64,000 nt of DNA from Litomosoides sigmodontis. Its lineage: Eukaryota; Nematoda; Chromadorea; Rhabditida; Onchocercidae. Positions 52,501 through 64,000 of this stretch are shown piece after piece. Positions within the stretch are counted from its first letter, which is position 1, and every line of letters starts with the position of its first letter. The notes under the pieces are model-generated. The model made no database searches, was not told where the DNA came from, and saw nothing but the letters and a program-made list of their open reading frames with translations. Where the stretch lies: contig OY718808.1 of the NCBI GenBank assembly GCA_963070105.1, positions 9,281,398 through 9,345,397 of the forward strand. Direction: 5' to 3'. Position numbers and translations under genes: made by a program.

Positions 52501-54582
52501 AACTTCCATTTAAATATTTTTTGAGATATATTGCCACATTATCCTTGATAATCTGAAAATCATAAATCATGTTCCACTAGGCACACGTCAACTGTTGGGG
52601 AAAAACGAAAAAATTGAAAAAAATCGTTTGAATTTTTATTAACTTTTCTGTTTGCAAAAACTGTAACATTATGTCAGAAAATGCCTGAAAATGCCAAAAA
52701 GCCTCCGGTAAGAATAAAGAGGAATTTTATTGGATCCGGAATGTACGCAACGTAATAATATTAATAATAAATAATATATATTAATAGTAGTTTTAATAAT
52801 AATATTAATATTAACAAAAGTTAATAATCATAATCACAATAATAATTATTATATTATAATAATAAGAAGTAACAAAATATATTTTGATGAACGAAGAGAA
52901 ATGTGGCACTGAAAAATTAAAAGCTGAAGATAACACTAAATTCTCGCTGAGATATCCATTCCTAAATTCAACCTTTCTGGGATTAATTTTAAAAACTATC
53001 GGTAAAATTAAATATTGTGGTTGGGGAGTGTATTTATGTAAATCAATCATTGTGACAGTAGAGAAGAATATTCGACGATTGAAATAAATTGTAACATTCA
53101 ATCACCGACGGTAAAGTGGTGCCACCTTAATCTGTCGACAATGACTTATTCCATCCTTTGAACTAATCTTTAAATTTCTTTCAATCTCTTCTATCATCAA
53201 ATTAAAAAAGTTACCAAACAGAAGGAAAATTTCAATTTCATGTAACAAAGAAAAAAACATCAAAAAAGCATTAAGTACTAAAAGTATGTTTGAATTTGAA
53301 TTTTAATAGAACAGAACGATAAGAATAAAAAGTATGAACAATTACTGTTGAATACTGAAATACAGGAGACGGTGAAAGGAAGTTTAAAATATCAAAATGA
53401 TCGTTAATGGAATTATTGGATTATAAATGGTAAGTAATGATGTGACCTAATAAGAAGGAATAAAATTTTTAGATGAATTTAAACTATGATTTAGTCGTAA
53501 ATTGAAAACCCAAGCAAACTTCCCCTCCCTTTTTCAGGCTGATCGATATGAATTTGAAAATGAATTAAATCTGCAATTCTCCCATCAACTTTTATGATAT
53601 CAACTAACATTCCTCTTCTTCTTCTGTGCCATTTCAAAGAGAACTGTATCAGTGTTACTGTTACAGGTTAATATTAGAAAAAAAAAAAGAAAAAAAGCAA
53701 TTTTTATGACCTCATTATGAAGAGCATATAACGCATCACGATCGATAAATGATTAACTGAGGGTGGAAAACGGTTTGAAAATTATATCCTATCTGGGATT
53801 TAGGCTTGATGGATGATTGAACTGGAAGGGATGTTTTGTAGCCTACAGCTTACCTCTGGCTACACATTCAATGCGTACGCAACCATTCTCCTTCCACCAA
53901 AAGGTTCCACGTCTTACGTCAAGAATTCCGAGTGATATGACATTTCAGATGAATGATGAGTGGAGAATAATGCTAACTGCTAAAAGAAACAGATGATACT
54001 TTCCAGAGAGGAAGCGAGAGTTTTTAAGACTGTTCTAAGTTTATTTGTTATTTCTGACTAGTCAATTAATTACCGTCTAAAAATGAAGACTGCGCAATTA
54101 AGGAGAGATAAATTGAAGATGGAAACGGATGAACGGATTGAGTTCACGGAGGAGTCGTTCAAATTAAATGTGCGGCTAAAAGCTTACATACAATGGTAAT
54201 CAATAGAGAGAAGGATGAGGAAAATTAATTAAATTTCAATTATTATCGATCTCACAGCAAATTTTTTTAAAATTCTTTTGTCGTTTTTTCAACAAAAATG
54301 AATGTGATAAGTTATGGAAAAAAGTTGGAAATTAAAAACCCATTTTTTTCGATTTTTGTTTTAATAAATTCTCCAACACATTTGAATCACTCATTACTCC
54401 AATTACTCATTTGAAATAATTTCTTTCAAAATTTCCATAATTTTAAAATTAAACCTTTGATGGAAGGAATCCATCGTTCGGTCGAATCCTTTTCAATGAA
54501 TCGGTTGCTTGCACCAACTCCACATCATCACTGTTGTAGCCTACATTCATCACAACTGTGAAATATTTCTGTCTGACTGGAA
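43587..54582 (-). CDS. ape-1: ASPP-family protein (APE-1/iASPP), 5' end incomplete
   Basis: Fourteen exons join in phase to at least 854 residues: 54582-54455, 49179-49094, 48869-48719, 48304-48128, 47905-47813, 47549-47322, 47028-46922, 46708-46376, 46222-46084, 45675-45403, 44989-44867, 44693-44574, 44405-44187, 43976-43587. Residues about 72-210 are a Gln-rich coiled coil; 210-570 are Ser/Pro-rich and acidic. Ankyrin repeats follow from about 585: [19 protein letters not shown], then [16 protein letters not shown], then [16 protein letters not shown], all near-identical to human ASPP2. The SH3 domain (about 726-795) shows AAYDYD, WW and [11 protein letters not shown]. elegans APE-1 binds and restrains the p53 homologue CEP-1; the same is inferred. 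A 59-residue basic tail follows the SH3. The first listed exon enters in phase 1, so one or more upstream exons are missing. Intron 1 is 5.3 kb. Confidence 0.95.
50287..50343. repeat. GC-rich imperfect inverted repeat
   Basis: CAAACGGT and ACCGTTTG are exact complements separated by seven bases, and CGACGCG on one side partly pairs with AGCGCGCGC on the other. The patch is CpG-rich within a very AT-rich 5.3 kb APE-1 intron. Confidence 0.7.
51207..51239. repeat. (AC)n microsatellite
   Basis: Interrupted AC run (break GCCC) in the large APE-1 intron. Confidence 0.85.
52470..52492. repeat. (AC)n microsatellite
   Basis: Eleven AC units in the large APE-1 intron. Confidence 0.9.
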
Positions 54583-57500
54583 CTGAAAATACATATTATT
54601 TTACAAAACTGATAAATCTATCAATCAATAATGGATAATGAAAAAATTAGCGAAATACGCTAATGCAACGGGTGATATTAATTTGTGTGATAAAGAAATA
54701 ATAAAATTGAAAAAAATTATTTAAAAAAAAGCATATTCCTCCTCTCAGTGCCTAAGGAATTACAATGCTTTCTACCTAAAATGATAAAAATATTATCAAT
54801 GACGACGGTAACAGTTAATTATTTATAGAATAAATTAATCAATTTATGATAGAAGCGCTGTTTTGAATGTTTATGTCTAATTATTCAAATGTCTAATTAT
54901 TCAGACATCTGTCTCGTACACTTCCAACTGTCTTGCTGATAAACGCTTTTCCCATTCCATTATCAACGCATGAAAAAATGAAATCACAGACTTATGCACA
55001 ACCATTCAACAAACATTGTAACAAAAAATAAAAAAAAAAAGAAAATTAGCAAATTTTACTGATATTATTTCAACGATGCAAGGCATGAAAAAGGACAGAA
55101 ATAATTGATAATTTAATCGGCGATGAACAGTTTCACTTTTATGACTGCGTGATAATTTCCGTTCGCATGAATGCTTGGTGAAAAGGACGGAAGAATGACG
55201 TGAATTGGTAAACAAACAAACTGCAAATGATAAACAAAATGAATGAAATTCGAATGGCAAATGTTTGTTCACGCAACGACTTCCCTCTCCTTCCCTAATC
55301 ATTACCACTCTCATTATCTGTTTAATGTGATGACCCACGTAAACGTCAGAAACACTTGAAAACTCCCCACTAATTTAAACAAATGATGATTTAAGTGAGT
55401 GGAAGAACGAGCAGTAAATTTGCAATAATCAAAAATTCTAAATGAATAATTTACAGACGTTAATTATTCAACAGCGGTAAATTAATAATTTCAAATGTAT
55501 AAGATCGATAGGAGGACAAAAAATATGAATTTCGAACTGACGACGTATTAAAATTAATACATAAAGCTGAAGCATTCATAAATTGGAAATCAATAAATTA
55601 GGAAAAATAAATCCTTGAAATAATTATCAGTGATTATCAGTGCTATCGTTCAGTCATCCTACTGATATGATTTTATAAACAGCAATTATGAGGAATAATT
55701 TGCTGCTGTGAATGCTAGCGTTGATATCTTCTTATCAGGTAGATAGAAGATCAGCAGTACTGGAATGACAAATTTTGCATTCTTATTTTCATATCCATTG
55801 TAAACAAAGAACACTAATGAAGTCAAACACACCGAGTGAGTAAATTCAATTTTCATCTTCATAATTAAATAACTGATGAGTTAAAGTTAGTGAGGATAAC
55901 AAATTTAGTTGAATTTTAAAAAATCTACAAGTTCCCATTAAAGATGCCATTAAAGCATTGATAAAGTAACGTCGCTCCCCCTCTAATGCACTTTAGGATG
56001 AATACACAATTACCTTCTACCATCCAAAAAAAAAAATGATAAATTTTGATGAAATTTCAACGATCAAATGTATCATCCGACCTTTCCCGATTCCATTAAG
56101 ACAGGAAAAAAAGTGCAACTACAACATTGAAATATTATAAGTTTGATCTAATACTACTCAATCGAAACTACTCATCCATTCCCAAACACAAATCTCAGGT
56201 CTCACTTTTCACAAGCAATAATAGATCAGTACTAAAATACGAGAAATGAATATATATGATTGTCGAAACGATCGTTTAGCAAAAATCAATTATCCTCGTC
56301 AAATACAATTTTAATTTCAAATTTTCAACAGATACGTTTCATTTCGGTAGCACTCGAATTCTCAAACGATCCACATTAGTGGAGGAAAAATGGAATTATG
56401 AAAAGACGAAAAGTTTTTGCAAGCAACCCATCTGTGATTGCCTTCATCAAGAAAGGTCTGACAACGGATCCTTCCTAATTAACATGAAGAGTAGTACGTT
56501 AAGTATTAAGTAATGATTGATGAAAGGTATTAGTAGAAAAGTAAAACAGATTTTTTTAGGTGGTAGAGTAGCATTTAAATGATAATTAATTAATTAAGGA
56601 ATTTTAAAATCTTTCGATATATCTTTTTTTTTAAAAAAAGAAAGCAGCGATTACATTAAGAATTTAAATTGCTAACACTCATTTCAATAATAAAATATTT
56701 TAAGAATTTAATTAGTCTATCATCATAAGACCATTCGCATGAATGTTTGAATGAAATGTTAAAATTTTTTGAATTTTACCATTACAACCTAGGAGAAGGG
56801 AGAGGAAGATGATGAAAAAAGGTAAAAAGAGGAAGAGGGAGAGAGAGAGAGAAGAAGTGAGGAAAATGAGAAAGGAGGAAATGTATGAGATTTACCAGGC
56901 AGAAAAAAAATTGATTATTTTTTAAAAAAAAAATTTTAGTATTTACTTCAATCATCTGAAGCACACTATCTTATTTTTAGCACAAACAGTAAAATTAATT
57001 AAAAATCAGATTAATTAAAAAACAATTAAACTGATCGGTTGAATTTGTTTCAGGATAAAAATTTGAACAACCTTAACCACAGTGCTGCAAATCAAACACA
57101 TACAAAAAATCTTTTTCCTTCTCTCTCGCTCTCTCTCCCTCCCTATCTCTCTCCATCGTTCCAAAAATTTTTTTCCTACAACGCATGGATTTACATTTTC
57201 CATTAGAAATCATAGCAATGATGTGTGTTCTCCCAAGGTGAGCATAATTTCATCTTTCATGCATTCTACCAGCGATATTATTGGCTTAATGTATTATTAA
57301 GAAACATTTAATTTTTGAAATAAATAAATAAGTGAAGAGGAAATCTCCAGAAATTCATCTCTTTCAGTTTTAAGCAAAAAAAATGAAAGTAACTTGAATG
57401 AATGAAAGAAATTTTTACTTTTCCTTTTGATAATTTTAATTTTTGAATAAAGCAAATAATTTAAATTTTCATCTTTTCTTTGAAAATTTCAAATTGAATA

Positions 57501-59126
57501 AAATTTTTTCACCAGTTATAAAAGATGATAAAAAGACAAAGCAAACAAAGAAAGAAATTGTTGAAGAGAGAAATTATAACAAAACGAATACCTTTAAAAT
57601 GGAAGAAGACGAAGAAGGAAATAAGGGGCGAAATGAATAAAACATTTATTACATACCCATTACTATTACGAAATTATAATTATTTAATTAATTAATTAGT
57701 AGTAAATATTGGGAATGAATGAATTGAGAAAGAAAAAAAGAAGGGCATAGAAGTGACCGATTAGCACTGAGAGGCAGTTGTCCATTTGATATGGTGGTAG
57801 GGAGTGGTGGTAGGTATGTCGATAGAAGCAAAAAAAACGAGAAGAAAATTGAAGAGTGAAAGAGAAAGATTCATCTGAAATACTTAAAAAGATTACGACG
57901 AAGACGATTGATGATGATATCGATCGATATTGATAACATACACGTACTGTGCGATCAATGAATTAATCATCCTTTGCGCTTACATCAATTTCGAAGAGGA
58001 ATATTTTGCCTGAAATAGATGTTCGTCTTTTTTTTCTTTTTTTCTACGTAACATATTTGACAGATATTATCATACAGTATGTGTTATTAGAAAATTATTT
58101 GCAGCTGTCGGCAAATTATTTTAATTTCTTCTGATGTTTCCAATCATTAGTTTTAGGGAATGTGAGGTAAAGTTATCACTTAATTGCACTTGGTAACTAA
58201 TAACTGTGAGAAATTAAACGAAATTTAAATTTATAGCACGAATTAATCGATAACTTTCTTCTAGGATATGGACAGACCAAAATCAATTTAAAAAAAAAAT
58301 TTTCACGATGATTATTATCAAATTAAAAGGATGCAAAGTGCATAGCGTTCTAAGACAATATCTTTTAGGCATCAGCTACATTGTCCACTCAATTGAATCA
58401 TTTAGATTGATGCAATTTATATGGCATTTCTATTCTTAAGTAATTCCAAGCTTGCATCTGTCTGATTGCTGTGATGTATGAAATACCTATGGGAGTAAAT
58501 GAATTAGCACCATTTTTTCTCTCTTCCTGTAGTTTCAACAACTAAAATGTATCTTGGACATCTCTATTTTCTTACATCTAAATAAGTTGTTTACAATATA
58601 TTTCACATTTTTTTTATGTAGAAACACTGAAAGTGAAAGTTTATTCAGCAGCTTACAATAAATGAGAAAAACACAACCAATTTTAAGAACTAGGAATATT
58701 AAGCAGCGTTTTGAATCACATTGCACTGTTCAAAGAAAGGAGGCATTTCTGTGAAATGAAGAGACATGTCAAAGAATACACGAATAGAGGTTCATAAACC
58801 AAATTATATGATTCGTACAAATAACTGAAATGTGCACTTTTGGAGAATAAAACCACTGAAAAGCTTCATTTTTTTCATGAAGTATATATTTGGTCTGCAT
58901 TTACGCCTACTGGCAACAATGCATCATATGCTGACATGTAACTGTAATGAAATGCTAAATATTACTAGCATATTCAAAACCCGTTCCTTAAATATTTGCC
59001 TAACAACAACAACAACAACAACAATGATAAGACCAGCAGGACCAACAAGAACATAATAGCTTGATACATCACCACCAAACGAATGATGTAAAAACATGAC
59101 ACTATGCCCTTTTAATTTCCTGGAAT
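54583..59126. other. APE-1 upstream region and RPA49 3' flank
   Basis: About 4.5 kb. It should hold the missing 5' exon or exons and promoter of APE-1 (minus), but none could be placed: several short minus-strand open stretches exist, none ending in phase 1 with a convincing start. GA-rich (56820-56880) and CT-rich (57116-57155) tracts and low-complexity A/T make up much of the rest. Confidence 0.45.
59002..59024. repeat. (ACA)n microsatellite
   Basis: Seven ACA triplets, about 100 bases downstream of the RPA49 stop. Confidence 0.9.
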
Positions 59127-61009
59127 TTATCGACCTCTTCCGGCGCGAGGCCGACCAGAAAACCGTCTTTTTGATGTCTGTGGTGGCCCAACTAGACGTG
59201 CTATTCTTAAGGTGCTCAAACGAACACCTTCCGCCGCCGATGCTGCGCTAACGCTAGAATAGGAAATTCCACTTGATTTATTTAAAGACGACAGATTTTA
59301 AAAAAAATTTTTAAATTAATCACGATCTTTCTTTTGTAAAATTAGAGTTAAAACCTACTTGCAACCAAGTGCAACTGCCATTTTAGTAATTTTTGGTTCG
59401 GCAATTCCAAGCTCTTTAGCCCACGGCGTTATTGGTAAAGCCATATCTTCATCTGTAAATGTGATAGACGCTTCACTATAATAATAAGAAATCATAATAA
59501 GAAAAAGTAAAAGTAAAAATAATAATAATGAGTAATAAATAAGATGATAATAAATAATCAAAAAATAAGAAAAACTAAAAAAAGTTGCATTTAAATCAGT
59601 GCAAAAACAGTGGCACAATTCACTGTTTGAATTTAAATAAGAATTATGTGAGAAATTTTTAAAAACGATTCAAACTCTATTTTAAAAATATTTAATTTGA
59701 ATGTTTCAGACGCTTATACTAACAACGCACAAAGTCGTCAATGATATTTCGCTTGTTATCAACAGTGATCTTCCTTTTTCGGTCATGAAACCCAATAATT
59801 TCCAAAATACTGGAAGTCATCAACAGCCGTTCAGTAAACGAATAAGTGGTTTAACATTCACCATGAAAATCTTTGTCAGGTAGCTGAACTACAATCACAA
59901 ATCTCTGCTATTAAAACAGACGTAATGCAGTAAATGATCGAACAGTTTCGACCACAATTTGAGAGAAAGAGCAAGCTTACCATTTAACAGAATTGCCAAG
60001 CATAAAATATGTGCCAGTAATCTATCTTTCACCATTAAATTTACTGGTAATTTTCGCTTACTTCTGTTGTTTTCGCTGACGAATTCACCAGCTATAAAGG
60101 AATGAACTCTTGACATATTTCTTTAAGTGAATACTTCATAAATCATGAAAAACGTGCAGTGCAAACGGTAGTCTTTTACAAAATGCTCCAATCTTACTGA
60201 AAACCTTTACTCGTATTTTCTTCAACTTCACTTTTTCCCCCTTTTCAGAATTTTAACTTTCCCTTGCACAAAAAACTTACTTAAATTCTTTTTCCCAACC
60301 GTATTTGGTCTTATTTTTCTTAAATAATATATTTTAGTTTAAAGTTTCGCCCAAGCAAAACAACTAATTATCTTTTCATTAGAAGTAGAACTGAGGGAAA
60401 TAAAACATACGAAGAAAGAGTTCTCGAATTTTTGAGAGCACTGTTACTGGATACTGCAACTGCACCCATTCTGCTTGCAATAGGTAACGACGCTTTGCCA
60501 AAATCTGAAAAGAAAAAGCTGGGAAAAATAATACCACGAATTGAGGGGATAAACTCTGTTGCAGATACTTTTTTTAATCTTGACCAAACAATTTATATGA
60601 ATGTATTTACCTTGTAACAATGTACCATGGCGTCTAGGAGCAATAAATAACATGTTCGTTCGGTATTTATATGAATATTACCAATCAGATTACACACAAG
60701 AGGCGACAGACCTAAAACATACTAAAAATAAGAAAATTTAACAAGAGCAGTATTTGCAGCTAAAACCGATTAGCAGCTATGTTTTATTACGTGCTACATG
60801 ATTTGAATGGACACATACCGCATTATCTTAAACAGTAAAACCCGTTACTGATACAGCAGAGGATCATATCAAAAACATTATGCCTTTTTTTTTCATTGAT
60901 TACGAGAGAAACAACGTAAGCCTTGTAATGCATTAAAAAAAAAGGCAAGTGGAAAACCGTGACGACTTTTTTGATATTTAAGTTTATCAAGGCTTTAAAA
61001 GACTAAATC

Positions 61010-61092
<83 letters not shown>

Positions 61093-62130
61093 AGCGTAAA
61101 ATCACAGAAAAAGTAAAAGATCCTGTAACCATTTGCAATAAGATTTTTTCTTGATTCGTTCAAACGATCAAATGCATCAGATTTGAAAGTGATAACTTCT
61201 GCGTCCGACAAAAAGTTCGAAAGCATATATATTTCTCGTGGCGATTTTCCATCCGTATTTGCTTTCGGCAATACCGAACTCTCAGCCTTCAAGGAATTTT
61301 AAAAACTAAATAACTCATTAAATTATGAAATGAAGAACACACTGCAAAATATACAACTATAACAAATATCAGTTGGTAACCGTTAGACTTCAAATGAAAA
61401 AAAGTTAAAAAGTTTCTTCGCCCGTATTTGACTCCACAGGATAAAAATTGGAATCTTCTTTCTAAGCAAAAAAGAATTTCCTACTTTCGTTAACAATGAT
61501 ATTTCAGATTTTGCCTTTGTTTCAACTCCTTCCTTCATATCTTCAGGCGTGAATACCGAGTTAAGCATAATCGATAGCGTTTCCTTAAAAAATTGCTTTA
61601 AAGGTTTAAAAACAAGATCAGCAATTCATTTAAAAAAGATTTATTTAAAAATTTTTTCTGATAATTCTCAGTAAAAAAGACGCACATCCTTGATTTGTCT
61701 TCGTTTGGCAGCATCTTGCATCTTAACCCTTTTCACCGATCCAAAGTCATTTATTAGCGCACGTCGCTTATCAGCCCATGATTCTTTACTAATTCTGTTA
61801 TCGACGGAATAATCGATTTTCCGTTTGTAACTGAAATTCTCTTATTTTAGCTCAATTTTCACGCTATTTTGAAGTAAAAATGGAATACGTAAAAGTATTA
61901 AAATTTCATAGACACATAACAAACCTGGTATCTAATATTGCCTGGAAATCGGATGCCGGAACATTTTCGAAACAAATCAGCTTAGTGGGCAAGCAGTCTA
62001 CCTTCCCTGTTAGCCTATTAACTATAGCAATTGCATAATCGCATCCTTCATCTTCTGAGCACTCTTCGCGTCCCAAACGAACAACTTTTTGTGATGCTGG
62101 ACCCTCAAAATGGTACTTATAAAGCAACAT
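59127..62130 (-). CDS. rpoa-49: RNA polymerase I subunit RPA49/PAF53 (POLR1E homologue)
   Basis: Nine exons (62130-61925, 61830-61686, 61583-61485, 61286-61130, 60711-60611, 60504-60411, 60091-59981, 59452-59359, 59253-59127) join in phase to 377 residues; human POLR1E has about 420. The N-terminal part has AIAIVNRLTGKV, matching the end of the PAF53 dimerisation domain. Residues about 69-115 have SYKRKIDYS and KRRALINDFGSVKRVK, matching the conserved linker. The C-terminal tandem winged-helix part has NTERTCYLLLLDAMVHCYK, RLLAHILCLAILLN and KITKMAVALGC. The last residues are RG-rich. The family helps Pol I initiation and elongation in the nucleolus. The N-terminus is shorter than in human. 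The ATG is 5 bases after a CTAACAG acceptor, with an in-frame stop just before it, so it fixes the start. Exon 2 uses a rare GTGCGT donor. It sits about 80 bases behind the upstream gene, operon-like. Confidence 0.93.
61012..61089. repeat. (AT)n microsatellite, about 78 bases
   Basis: An almost pure run of about 38 TA units in the intron between exons 4 and 5 of RPA49, 41 bases past the exon 4 donor. It is the longest perfect simple repeat in the window. Confidence 0.97.
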
Positions 62131-62135
62131 TTAAA

Positions 62136-62143
62136 CTGTTAGC
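62136..62143 (-). promoter_or_regulatory. Trans-splice acceptor of RPA49 in a putative operon
   Basis: GCTAACAG on the minus strand, followed after TTTAA by the RPA49 ATG. It lies about 70 bases past the stop of the upstream gene. A U-rich stretch and ATATATGTATGTATTTTG lie between them. No cis donor in frame could use it to add coding sequence, because TAA directly precedes the ATG. Confidence 0.6.
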
Positions 62144-62210
62144 ATTGACGCGTGAACAAAATACATACATATATTTATGCATTTTTCAACTTTAAAAATA
62201 CGTTAGATAG

Positions 62211-62788
62211 CTACTTCCAGTCTTCCCATAGCGGGGAATGTGCTCCTTTTTTACTCCTTTTAATAGATCGAACTACTTTTCCTAAAACCTGTGGAGCCGA
62301 TGAACGACTAAGTAACTGAATTCAAAATTCCATTGAATAAGTGAATGTGAGAAGCTGACGCTAACTACCGAATTCTTAGCAGTGTAGACATATCCGGCAG
62401 TACCATTTGCTACTTTGTGACGCTGAAATACTAACGACTGAATATCCGTCGCCATGTTATTTGTTAATCGAGCAACAACACCGGTAACCTGAAATTTTTA
62501 CAAAGTCTTCAAGGCTTTTTTTTTCAATTCATAAAATAATCTCAGATAATCAAATATGACTCATAACTTTTGAAACACTTGGAGAAGTTTCACACTCTCT
62601 GCTTTCCAGGACTTCCTGCCATCACGACAAGCTGCTACGATTGTTTTTCAGACGCGCATAAGCACTTAGTTTCAGTATTATAGAAAAAAGAAATTCCGTG
62701 AAGATACCTTGGAGACAACCGGTGCCCCTCCTGCAACATCCACCGCTGCTGATGCTACAGGACAATCCATCTTCATTCCGCTGATCAT
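62211..62788 (-). CDS. Unrecognised 117-residue protein, upstream partner of RPA49
   Basis: Four exons all in phase 0 (62788-62708, 62615-62568, 62488-62369, 62315-62211) join to 117 residues ending in TAG. The middle (residues 44-83) has VTGVVARLTNNMATDIQSLV then QRHKVANGTAGYVY, and the C-terminus is basic and ends SPLWEDWK. There is no signal peptide or clear membrane segment. Clean GT-AG borders with equal phase across four exons support a real gene. The start is the first of three in-frame Met codons (residues 1, 5, 7); any may be used. Its stop is 81 bases from the RPA49 start on the same strand, matching nematode operon spacing, so the two may be co-transcribed. I do not recognise the family. 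Confidence 0.6.
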
Positions 62789-63718
62789 ACCTATCTAACT
62801 TGTATTCCACATCATACCTCATCAGACATCCTAAAGAAATACCAGTTCGAGCAAACAATACACCCACCGGGCACCTCGGAGAACGAGTTGAAGTAAAAAA
62901 TTCGCCTAAAAGACGGCCTGTGAAATAATGAGATTGTGTTTGACTGAGTGAATGGGAAGATTTCATTTAGTCGTTGAAATCCTTTCCCGGAAGTGAAAGC
63001 TAAAGCTTGCGAATGTGCTTTTGAAATGGCTAAAAACTGCAACACATTGAATGTGAATTGTTTTTAGATCTTTTAGTATTACACCAGCGATGACCGAAAT
63101 GATTGGGAACACCTTGAACTACCACCTCACCTCTCTTTCCATCTCTGAAACAGGAAGTGCGGCTGCTGTCATTTGCAGTTAAGAACAAACAAAATCCAAC
63201 ATTACCTGACGCACAGGTAGTACACGTACGTTTCTCCCCATCTCCACGTAAATTTTATAAACCATCAATCATCTTAAGGATTTTTCAAAAAGAGACAGGA
63301 AATTGTCGGTAGTATCAGTTGAGGAAGGGAAGAAAGGGAAAATTTTAAAGGATATGATGAGGGCACTTCAGTGAACGATTAAAAAGCACCGATTACTTTG
63401 TGTAAGAATGCTAGAGCGATGAGGGAGGTGGGGATGAGCTGCAGCGACTCTGCAGTGATGTAAGCACTATCTATCGCCATCGCAAGCTAACACCACTAGC
63501 TGTGGCTGTTGCTTTCCATTTAACAACATTTGGGATAAGTCGATGCGTGCCTAGCTAGCTAATCATCCACTGATAACTGATAACAGTGATAGCGATCGTC
63601 GGACGGGAAGGGTGTTGGTTACTCGCCTCGCATCGATGAGGAAGAGTAATGCCCGCAACTGAGAGGCTCATGGCCAGCGGCAACAACAGTACCTCCGACT
63701 ACAGTAACTGTTACGACA
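62789..63718. other. Intergenic between divergent genes
   Basis: About 930 bases between the unrecognised minus-strand gene and the plus-strand exon at 63719. It is less AT-rich than average, and contains CTCC/CCAC runs and CTAGCTAGC near 63550. Probably promoter DNA for one or both genes; no specific site assigned. Confidence 0.4.
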
Positions 63719-63832
63719 ATGTTTCGTAGTAATCGACGCTCATCGCTTGTTGGCTCGCAATATTCCATTTCATCCAGACGATCGTCGTGCAGTTTAAGAG
63801 ACATTGAACGGATTCAAATTACCGAAGCGCAG
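63719..63832 (+). CDS. First exon of a gene leaving the window
   Basis: ATG at 63719 opens 38 codons ending in a CAG/GTACAT donor in phase 0. The peptide is basic and Ser/Arg-rich (MFRSNRRSSLVGSQYSIS and SSRRSSCSLRD), then IQITEAQ. An acceptor-like CTACAG lies 15 bases before the ATG, consistent with trans-splicing. Clusters of RRSS and SRRSS could be kinase target sites. The rest of the gene is beyond 64000 and its family cannot be told. Confidence 0.45.
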
Positions 63833-64000
63833 GTACATCCACCCCAATTTCGTCTTTTTTGTGAAAGTAGCAAAAATGAGAGGATTAGATTGAAATTAAT
63901 GGAGAATTGATGTGATTGATGGAAAATAAGTTTTAAATAAATGAACGATAAATGAGGGTGAATTTTTAAATCGAATTTATAGCAGAAATAGTGGAATTAA

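Noticed and set aside
61011..61292. Minus-strand frame ending in a long Tyr-Ile run
   Set aside because: The first half is RPA49 exon 4; the Tyr-Ile tail is only translated (AT)n intron.
1..64000. CRISPR arrays, bacterial-type operons, transposase or reverse-transcriptase genes, rRNA and tRNA genes
   Set aside because: None were recognised by eye. Repeats present are microsatellites and short local duplications. A tRNA scan was not possible here, so small tRNA genes could have been missed.

Overview
The window is nuclear DNA of a nematode. It is AT-rich, its genes are split into small exons of about 50-390 bases with canonical GT-AG introns and TTTCAG-type acceptors, and several start codons sit just behind an acceptor, as expected for spliced-leader trans-splicing. 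Three and a half TTAGGC units (the nematode telomere motif) lie at 34730-34750, and the best protein matches are nematode or animal families such as ODR-2/HOT, CEH-33/34 and APE-1. A spirurid or filarial parasite is a plausible source, but nothing here proves the species. Gene models below were assembled by hand from reading frames, splice sites and exon phase; no search was run.

Left part (1-15.7 kb): a secreted cystatin-like gene running off the left edge (minus), a weak candidate 3' gene end (2.4-3.0 kb, plus), the mitochondrial Fe-S factor IBA57 (plus), CacyBP/SIP (minus, convergent with IBA57), a CCDC9-like coiled-coil protein (plus) and an unrecognised 140-residue acidic, Ser-rich protein (plus). 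Middle part (15.7-43.6 kb): a long regulatory-looking upstream region, the SIX1/2-class homeobox gene (plus) with a 3.3 kb last intron carrying a tandem duplication, then, convergent with it, a complete ODR-2/HOT-type Ly-6-like GPI-anchored protein (minus) spread over 11 kb, followed by about 7 kb with only one weak exon candidate. Right part (43.6-64 kb): an ASPP/APE-1 gene (minus; coiled coil, ankyrin repeats, SH3) whose 5' end is not resolved, then a tight two-gene unit on the minus strand, an unrecognised 117-residue protein followed about 80 bases later by the RNA polymerase I subunit RPA49/PAF53 (spacing typical of a nematode operon), and finally the first exon of a plus-strand gene that leaves the window.

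The genes are mostly ordinary conserved cellular genes and do not form one pathway. The less ordinary signals are a pair of similar short open segments in the first intron of the ODR-2/HOT gene that share its exon phase (possible alternative first exons), the operon-like pair, the cystatin-like protein with a degraded inhibitory motif, the interstitial telomere repeat and the intronic tandem duplication in the SIX gene. No CRISPR arrays, transposase genes, viral genes, rRNA or tRNA genes were recognised.
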